From an uncultured Opitutaceae bacterium (GTDB taxonomy: Bacteria > Verrucomicrobiota > Verrucomicrobiia > Opitutales > Opitutaceae): a stretch of 64,000 nt of DNA. The position numbers and the translations under genes were made by a program. The notes beneath the pieces are model-generated. The model was not told the origin of the DNA and searched no databases. It saw only the letters and a program-made list of their open reading frames with translations. The stretch spans positions 62,001 through 126,000 of the forward strand of contig CALFNN010000012.1 in NCBI GenBank assembly GCA_937902925.1, in the 5' to 3' direction. This document shows, piece by piece, positions 59,141-64,000 of this stretch (the first letter of the stretch is position 1; each line of letters begins with the position of its first letter).

Positions 59141-59633
59141 GCGCGCCGTCATTCAGCGAGTCAGCGAGGCCCGTGTAAAGATTGAGAACGCCGTCGCCGG
59201 GGAAATCGGCCCTGGTCTGCTCGTTCTCCTCGGCGTGGCGTCGGGCGACACGGACGCCGACGCGTTGTGGCTCGCCGGGAAAATCTGCGCCCTCCGCATC
59301 TTCGCCGACGCCGACGGCAAAATGAACCGCTCCGTCGCCGACCTTGCCTCCGGAGCCGCCGATCCCGGCCGCTCCGTCCTCCTCGTCGTGAGTCAATTCA
59401 CGCTGCTGGCCGGCATCCGCAAGGGCACCCGCCCCTCCTTCCACGACGCCGCCCGGCCGGAAGTCGCCATCCCGCTCTACGAATTATTCGTTCGTCACGC
59501 CCGTTCCGCGCTTCCCGCCGCCGCCAACGGAGTCGACCGCGTCGCCACCGGCCGTTTCGGCGCGATGATGTCCGTCTCCCTCGTCAACGACGGCCCCGTC
59601 ACCCTCATCCTCGACTCTCACGTCCGCGAGTAG
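59139..59633 (+). CDS. dtd: D-aminoacyl-tRNA deacylase
   Basis: Dtd removes D-amino acids (and glycine from tRNA-Ala) mischarged on tRNA. The 164-residue product begins [13 protein letters not shown] and has the catalytic motifs SQFTLLAG and NDGPVTLIL with the Gly-cisPro pair, the standard layout. It is a little longer than the E. coli form because of a short central loop. The start codon overlaps the divergent beta-galactosidase start region. The antiporter gene follows 40 bases later. Confidence 0.95.
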   Translation: MRAVIQRVSEARVKIENAVAGEIGPGLLVLLGVASGDTDADALWLAGKICALRIFADADGKMNRSVADLASGAADPGRSVLLVVSQFTLLAGIRKGTRPSFHDAARPEVAIPLYELFVRHARSALPAAANGVDRVATGRFGAMMSVSLVNDGPVTLILDSHVRE

Positions 59634-59673
59634 TTCGGTTCACCACCGGCTTATCTCCCGGCCCGTTCCCACC

Positions 59674-61284
59674 ATGCTCGCCTTCGAACACGCCCTCGTG
59701 CTCCTCCTGCTGATCGCGAGCCTCAACGTCGTCGGGCGCTGGCTCCCGTGGCCCCAGCTCATCACCTACCTCCTCGGCGGCGTGATCGCCGCGCTCATCC
59801 CGGCGTTTCCGCGGATCCGCCTCGACCCCGGGTTTTTCTTTCTTTGCTTCCTTCCGCCGCTTCTTTTCGCCGACGGCTGGCTCATGCCGTTGCGCGAATT
59901 CGTCCGCGCCAGGCGCCCCATCCTCACCCTCGCCGTCGGCCTCGTGATTTTTACCACGCTTGCGGTCGGTCTTGTCGCGCACTGGCTCGTGCCCGGTTTG
60001 CCGCTCGCGATGGCTCTTGCCCTCGGCGCCATCGTCTCGCCCACCGACGCGGTCGCCGTCAACGCGATCACCGAGCGGCTCCGCGTGCCCGCCCGGCTTT
60101 CCACGATTCTCAACGGCGAAAGCCTGATGAACGACGCCACCGGCCTCGTCGGTTTCAAATTCGCCCTTGCCGCCGTCGTCGCCGGCACGTTCTCGCTCTC
60201 CCGCATCGCGCTGTCGTTCTCCCTCCTCGCGCTCGGTGGTTTTGCCACTGGTCTTGTCGTTGGCTACGTCGTCGGCCGGTTGCGCGATGCCCTGAAATTC
60301 CTCCAGGTCAGCGATCCGCTCATCGAGATCACCCTGTCGCTCCTCACGCCGTTCGCCGCCTACCTCGCCGCCGAGTTTCTCGGCGTGTCCGAGATTCTCG
60401 CCGTCGTGGCCGCCGGGCTCTACTCGGGCTGGCGCGATCCCGTTCGCATGGACGTCGAAACGCGCCAGACCACCTTCGCGGTCTGGGGCCTCACCCTCTT
60501 CTGGCTCAACGGCGTCGCGTTCGTGCTGCTCGGCCTGCAATTTCCCAGCCTCCTCGCCGCGGTCCGCGATCATTACAGCGTCGGCCAGCTCGTCGGCTTC
60601 ACCGCGGGGGTCGCGACGACGGCGATGCTGGCGCGGTTTGTCTGGGTCTACTCCGGCGTCTATCTGCCGTTTCTCTCACCGGGCGTCTGCGCCAGCCCGG
60701 CTCGCCGGGCCACCGCGCTCACCATCAGTTGGGCCGGCATGCGCGGCACCGTCACCCTCGCGGGCGCGCTCTCGATCCCGCTCCTGCTGCCCGACGGCAC
60801 GCCGTTCCCGGGCCGCGACATCACCATCTTCCTCGCGTTCGGCGTCATCGCCGCGACGCTGCTCGTTCAAGGCACCTCGCTCGAGCGCCTGATCCGTCGT
60901 CTGCACTTGCGCGAGGACGACAGCCGCGCGCAAGAGGAGCATCTGGCCCGCACCTCCGCCGTCGAGGCCGGGCTCAAGGTTCTGCGTTCCCTGGAGGCCG
61001 CCGCCGCCACGCCCGAGCAAAGCGCCGCGCTCGGCCACGTGGCCGCCGAATACGAACACCGCCTTGCCGCCCTCGCCGCCGAGGGCGAGACCCGCACCAG
61101 CGCCCGCCGCCGCCGTCGCGCCGAGCACCACTACCGCACCGCGGCGCTCGAGGCCGAACGCCACACGGTCAACGATCTCTGGCGCCGCGGCGTCATCGCC
61201 GACGAGGTTCACCGGCCGCTCCAACAGCTCCTCGACCACGAGGAAGCCATGCTCCGCGCCGGTCCGCCGCCGCCCGATTCGTGA
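59674..61284 (+). CDS. CPA1-family Na+/H+ antiporter (NhaP-like)
   Basis: The 536-residue inner-membrane protein has about 12 membrane segments. It carries the CPA1 signatures SPTDAVAVNAI and NGESLMNDATGLV, the latter with the ion-binding Asn-Asp, and WAGMRGTVTLA. A charged cytoplasmic C-terminal tail of about 120 residues (from about 410) is helical and rich in Arg, Glu and Ala, probably regulatory. It exchanges Na+ or K+ for H+. Its stop codon lies inside a 23-base palindrome at 61273-61295. Confidence 0.9.
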   Translation: MLAFEHALVLLLLIASLNVVGRWLPWPQLITYLLGGVIAALIPAFPRIRLDPGFFFLCFLPPLLFADGWLMPLREFVRARRPILTLAVGLVIFTTLAVGLVAHWLVPGLPLAMALALGAIVSPTDAVAVNAITERLRVPARLSTILNGESLMNDATGLVGFKFALAAVVAGTFSLSRIALSFSLLALGGFATGLVVGYVVGRLRDALKFLQVSDPLIEITLSLLTPFAAYLAAEFLGVSEILAVVAAGLYSGWRDPVRMDVETRQTTFAVWGLTLFWLNGVAFVLLGLQFPSLLAAVRDHYSVGQLVGFTAGVATTAMLARFVWVYSGVYLPFLSPGVCASPARRATALTISWAGMRGTVTLAGALSIPLLLPDGTPFPGRDITIFLAFGVIAATLLVQGTSLERLIRRLHLREDDSRAQEEHLARTSAVEAGLKVLRSLEAAAATPEQSAALGHVAAEYEHRLAALAAEGETRTSARRRRRAEHHYRTAALEAERHTVNDLWRRGVIADEVHRPLQQLLDHEEAMLRAGPPPPDS

Positions 61285-61295
61285 CACGAATCGGG
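61273..61295. repeat. Perfect 23-base palindrome across the antiporter stop codon
   Basis: Arms CCCGATTCGTG (61273-61283) and CACGAATCGGG (61285-61295) flank a single A and can fold as a 9-base stem with a 5-base loop. AAAA follows on the plus strand, so a plus-strand intrinsic terminator is not supported. Confidence 0.6.
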
Positions 61296-61298
61296 AAA

Positions 61299-61336
61299 AT
61301 CCAAGCACCAACCTCCCGGCTCCAGAGAAACATCAA
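61299..61336 (-). repeat. Dispersed intergenic repeat, copy B (inverted)
   Basis: Read on the minus strand it begins TTGATGTTTCTCTGG and later has GGTTGGTGCTTGGAT, matching copies A and C. With copy C, 48 bases away, it forms an inverted pair between two convergent genes. Confidence 0.45.
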
Positions 61337-61384
61337 CCGCCAAACCTCGCCTACGCTCGCCTCGTAACAATTGAAGAGTGTGTC

Positions 61385-61427
61385 TTGAAGCTTCTCTGGT
61401 TCCTGGCGCTTGGAATTTGGAGCTTCC
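61385..61427 (+). repeat. Dispersed intergenic repeat, copy C
   Basis: Begins TTGAAGCTTCTCTGGTT and contains GGCGCTTGGAATTTGGAG. It differs from copy A at about two of the first 17 bases. It lies just beyond the stop of the minus-strand SDR gene. Confidence 0.45.
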
Positions 61428-61442
61428 AGGCCACCGGCCCCG

Positions 61443-62129
61443 TCAATCCTCATATCCGCCCACGCTTACCGACTGCCCGTTGTGCTTCGGCCCGAGTTTC
61501 AAGATGAACGGCGCGGCCGATTTCGCCCACTGCTCCGCCTTCGGATAACTCGCTGCGCCGTCCGCCCAGCACGAGCGCAGCATGTCGGTGTCGATCACGC
61601 CCGGATTCAGCGGCACCGCCGCCATGCCCGCCGGCAGTTCCGCCGCCAGCGCCTTCGTCAATCCCTCGATCGCCCATTTCGACATGCAATAGGGCGCGAC
61701 CTCCGGCGACACGCTCCGACCCCAGCCCGAGCTGAAGTTCACGATCACACCCTTTCCTCGCGCGGCCATCGCCGGCACGAAATGCCGGATGACATTCTGC
61801 ACGCCCCGGATGTTCACATCGACAAGCTTCGTGAATTCCCGGTCATCCTGCTCCCAGAGTGGCGACAAACGGTTCATCACGGCGGCGTTGTTGATGAGCA
61901 GATCCGGCGGGCTTTCGTTTTCGAGCACCTTCGCCGCCCACAGCGCCACTTTGCTGTCGAGCGCGACGTCGACGACCGAAAAATCGTGCGGCGCCGGATG
62001 CGTCATCCGCAGGTCGAAGATCGCCTCTCCGCCGCGGCCGCAGCCGATGACCGTGTGCCCGCCCCGGATGAACTCCTCCGCCAGCGCCCGCCCCAGCCCG
62101 CGGGTCGCGCCCGTGATGACGATTTTCAT
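61443..62129 (-). CDS. Short-chain dehydrogenase/reductase
   Basis: The 228-residue product is a classical SDR: cofactor loop GATRGLGRALA (8-18), NNAA in place of NNAG (LLINNAAVMN), Ser in VNFSSGWG, and catalytic YCMSK. The substrate is unknown. It is shorter than many SDRs at the C-terminus. It lies about 60 bases downstream of the ExbD gene on the same strand and may be cotranscribed, though no functional link is evident. Confidence 0.88.
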   Translation of the reverse strand: MKIVITGATRGLGRALAEEFIRGGHTVIGCGRGGEAIFDLRMTHPAPHDFSVVDVALDSKVALWAAKVLENESPPDLLINNAAVMNRLSPLWEQDDREFTKLVDVNIRGVQNVIRHFVPAMAARGKGVIVNFSSGWGRSVSPEVAPYCMSKWAIEGLTKALAAELPAGMAAVPLNPGVIDTDMLRSCWADGAASYPKAEQWAKSAAPFILKLGPKHNGQSVSVGGYED

Positions 62130-62189
62130 GCCGTCAGGTTGGCGAACGCGTGTCCACCGCGCAACTGCTGCGCGCGAGACCGCGACGGC

Positions 62190-62603
62190 TTACCGGCTCT
62201 GCAAGCTGAACTTGTTCAGTCCCGCCTTGCGGCATGCGTCCATCACGAAGGCGAGCTTCTTCAACTGTGTCGTCTCGTCCGCCTTGATCAACACCGGGAT
62301 GTCGCGGTCGATGTTCTTCACCTGCTCGAGCAGCCCGATCAGTTCGTTGTCGCTCACCACGTGATTGTTGGTCGCCGTCGTGCCGAAGGAAATGGCCCCG
62401 TCCTTGTCGATCGAGATCGTGATCGTCCCCTTGAACTCGTTCTTCCCCGCGGTCTCGACCTTCGGCAGCGTGATATTCAGGGTCGCCATCGACTTGAACT
62501 GCATCGTGACGAATGCGAAAAAAATCAGCATCACGAGCACGTCGATCAACGGCACGAGGTTGAGCTCGGGGCGCTTCCGGCGCCGCTGGTAAAGCCCGCT
62601 CAT
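62190..62603 (-). CDS. ExbD/TolR-family biopolymer transport protein
   Basis: ExbD/TolR anchors the proton-driven motor that energises TonB-dependent uptake or the Tol system. The 137-residue product has one N-terminal membrane segment with the proton-carrying aspartate (LVPLIDVLVMLIFFAFV; Asp at about residue 21). A periplasmic beta domain follows, with RDIPVLIKAD. The start ATG at 62603 overlaps the ExbB-like stop by ATGA. No tonB or tolA lies nearby. Confidence 0.92.
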   Translation of the reverse strand: MSGLYQRRRKRPELNLVPLIDVLVMLIFFAFVTMQFKSMATLNITLPKVETAGKNEFKGTITISIDKDGAISFGTTATNNHVVSDNELIGLLEQVKNIDRDIPVLIKADETTQLKKLAFVMDACRKAGLNKFSLQSR

Positions 62604-63172
62604 TGCCGGCCGCGTTGCAGGATCCGCTCCAGCAGCACGTCGAGCTGCGCCGCATAGCTCTCGATCTTGCGCTGCAGATAGCCGCTGCCGACGAGCGACG
62701 GGATCGCAATCGTCAGGCCGATCACCGTCGCCGACAACGCCAGCGCCACGCCTTTCGTGAACGCCACCGGGTCCGGCAGGCCCGTGTCGGGCGAGATCTG
62801 GGAAAACACCTGCAGCAGGCCCGTCACGGTGCCGGTGAGCCCGATCAGCGGCGCGGCCGCATAAATGACGTCGAGATACGGGACGCCCCGCTCCATCCGG
62901 TTGACCTCGAGCCGGGCGAAGGCCTTGACGGCGCCCTCGTCGTTCTTGTGCTGCTCCGCGAAGTCCACGATGCGGGAGAGCACCGTATGTTTCCCGCCGA
63001 CCAGCAGTCGTCCGGCAATGACGGCATCGACCAGATCCTGCGGCATCACCGCGGCGCGGCGGAGGGCGAAAGCCCGCTCGCAAATGATAAAGACGGCCGC
63101 CGCCGAACACAGCCCAAGCGGGTAAATCAGGAGGCCGGCACCCTTGAACACTTCAATGGCAGCGAAGAACAT
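62600..63172 (-). CDS. MotA/TolQ/ExbB-family proton channel protein
   Basis: The channel partner of ExbD. The 190-residue product has three membrane segments (about 10-30, 105-128 and 140-165). The conserved block APLIGLTGTVTGLLQVF and the GVALALSATVIGLTIAIPS segment line the proton path. It lacks an N-terminal periplasmic extension. It is the first gene of the pair with ExbD. The sequence alone does not tell ExbB from TolQ. Confidence 0.92.
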   Translation of the reverse strand: MFFAAIEVFKGAGLLIYPLGLCSAAAVFIICERAFALRRAAVMPQDLVDAVIAGRLLVGGKHTVLSRIVDFAEQHKNDEGAVKAFARLEVNRMERGVPYLDVIYAAAPLIGLTGTVTGLLQVFSQISPDTGLPDPVAFTKGVALALSATVIGLTIAIPSLVGSGYLQRKIESYAAQLDVLLERILQRGRQ

Positions 63173-63268
63173 GGAGTTGGAAAGTGGCCGGATATGACGC
63201 CCGTGTGAAGCAAAGGTTCAGAAAATCTTCGTAGTTCGGCGTGTTGCCGGCGAATAGCCCATCGACTT

Positions 63269-63303
63269 GGCTCCTGGCCGCCCGGGGCGCAAGCTCAGGA
63301 GCC
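63269..63303. repeat. Inverted repeat downstream of leuD
   Basis: GGCTCCTG (63269-63276) and CAGGAGCC (63296-63303) are perfect complements around a 19-base GC-rich loop. No T tract follows on the minus strand; a factor-dependent terminator or mRNA-end structure for leuD is possible. Confidence 0.4.
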
Positions 63304-63365
63304 GGGCAGTCGCCGACTTCGGGTCATACCGGCGCTACGGGCCAGCCCGCCCTCTCCCCCACGCC

Positions 63366-63968
63366 TCACACGGTAACGTAAGGCAGCTTCGCCGCCGTGG
63401 TTTTCACCGCCGGCACGCCGTCGAGCAGCTCCCCGATCGGGTCCCAGCGACCGTTGACCAGCGCATCCCGGGCGGCCTCTCGCACCGTCGCCTTGACCGT
63501 CTGGCCCGCGAACCGGATTTCCTGCTTCACCACGTCGATGACCACCTCGGTCGCCGGATTCTTTTCCACCGCCGCCGCGATCCGCGCGATATCCTCGCGG
63601 CTCGCCGCCGCACAGGGAATCCCGAGCGTCGTGCAGTTGCCGAAAAAAATCTCGGCGAACCCCTCGGCCACGACAGCCTTGAAGCCATATTTCTGGATGG
63701 CCTGGGGCGCGTGTTCCCGCGACGACCCACAGCCAAAATTGGCGCCTGACAGGAGAATCGTCGCACCCTTGAACCGGGCTTCGTTCAACGGATGCGGCTT
63801 GTCGGTGCCGTCGGCGTTCTTGCGGACGTCGTAAAAAAGCCCCTCGCCGAGGCTGTCGAACGTGATGCACTTCAAGTAACGCGCCGGGATGATCCGGTCG
63901 GTGTCGATATCGTTACCGGGCACGCAGACGGCCCGGCCGGTGATGGAGGTGATTTTTTCGAGAGCCAT
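63366..63968 (-). CDS. leuD: 3-isopropylmalate dehydratase small subunit
   Basis: LeuD with LeuC isomerises 2- to 3-isopropylmalate in leucine synthesis. The 200-residue product shows the swivel domain signatures: GNDIDTDRIIPARYLK near the N-terminus and SGANFGCGSSREHAP (about 73-87). It lacks iron-sulfur cysteines, as expected for the small subunit. leuC is not visible and would lie beyond base 64000 if adjacent. No Shine-Dalgarno sequence precedes the ATG at 63968. Confidence 0.94.
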   Translation of the reverse strand: MALEKITSITGRAVCVPGNDIDTDRIIPARYLKCITFDSLGEGLFYDVRKNADGTDKPHPLNEARFKGATILLSGANFGCGSSREHAPQAIQKYGFKAVVAEGFAEIFFGNCTTLGIPCAAASREDIARIAAAVEKNPATEVVIDVVKQEIRFAGQTVKATVREAARDALVNGRWDPIGELLDGVPAVKTTAAKLPYVTV

Positions 63969-64000
63969 GTTCGGAAGGAGGAGAATGGAAGGAGTGAATC

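Overview
The window is a GC-rich stretch of bacterial chromosome with about 58 protein-coding genes packed on both strands. I see no rRNA, tRNA, CRISPR array, prophage or insertion sequence. The content points to a free-living member of Verrucomicrobiota, most likely Opitutaceae. The reasons are a secreted DUF1592/DUF1552 gene pair of the kind common in Planctomycetes and Verrucomicrobia, an exosortase fused to EpsI, osmoregulated periplasmic glucan genes, and an outer-membrane exopolysaccharide export operon. Hardly any start codon has a recognisable Shine-Dalgarno sequence. Many neighbours overlap by the four bases ATGA. The taxonomic call is an inference from gene content.

Layout. 1-3.6 kb (minus): ruvX-truA-comF-accD-folC, with folC cut by the window edge. 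3.7-9.5 kb: a MoeB-rhodanese fusion, a class IV aminotransferase, a small DNA-binding protein with a strong terminator, and a sugar/acid metabolism group (SDR, RbsD/FucU-like, HTH-metallo-beta-lactamase fusion, beta-hydroxyacid dehydrogenase). 9.8-11.2 kb: a PAS histidine kinase, ending at a bidirectional terminator against ahcY-metK (minus). 14.1-18.0 kb: a tightly coupled cluster of REC-histidine kinase, CheY-like regulator, 68-residue protein, GspE/PilB-type ATPase and Hpt protein. 18.0-26.6 kb (minus): htrA, a degenerate htrA paralogue, ribE, uracil-DNA glycosylase, opgG, an unknown membrane protein and opgH. 26.6-29.2 kb: leuS, head to head with htrA. 29.3-34.4 kb: an exopolysaccharide operon (FecR-like, beta-barrel, Wza-like, Wzc-like) closed by a terminator.

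34.5-44.4 kb: lpxI, a GT39-like membrane glycosyltransferase, a DUF151 bifunctional nuclease, dus, then sufT and sppA (minus), an unrecognised 500-residue protein, a DUF4336 protein and a dapF homologue. 44.9-50.3 kb: the DUF1592/DUF1552 pair, a small secreted protein and a convergent redoxin. 50.4-53.7 kb: a Cys-cluster membrane protein, an exosortase-EpsI fusion and a 30-residue membrane peptide with a terminator right behind it. 53.8-61.3 kb: ECF sigma/anti-sigma, fabV, GH42 beta-galactosidase (minus), dtd and a CPA1 antiporter. 61.4-64 kb (minus): an SDR, an ExbB/ExbD pair and leuD.

The most unusual signal is a set of recognisable enzymes that lack textbook metal-binding or catalytic residues: a DapF homologue without either catalytic cysteine, an AccD without any zinc-ribbon cysteine, a family 4 uracil-DNA glycosylase with two of four cluster cysteines, and an HtrA paralogue without a catalytic triad. 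The best candidate for an undescribed system is the phosphorelay-ATPase cluster at 14.1-18.0 kb. The exosortase cluster with its hidden 30-residue peptide comes second.
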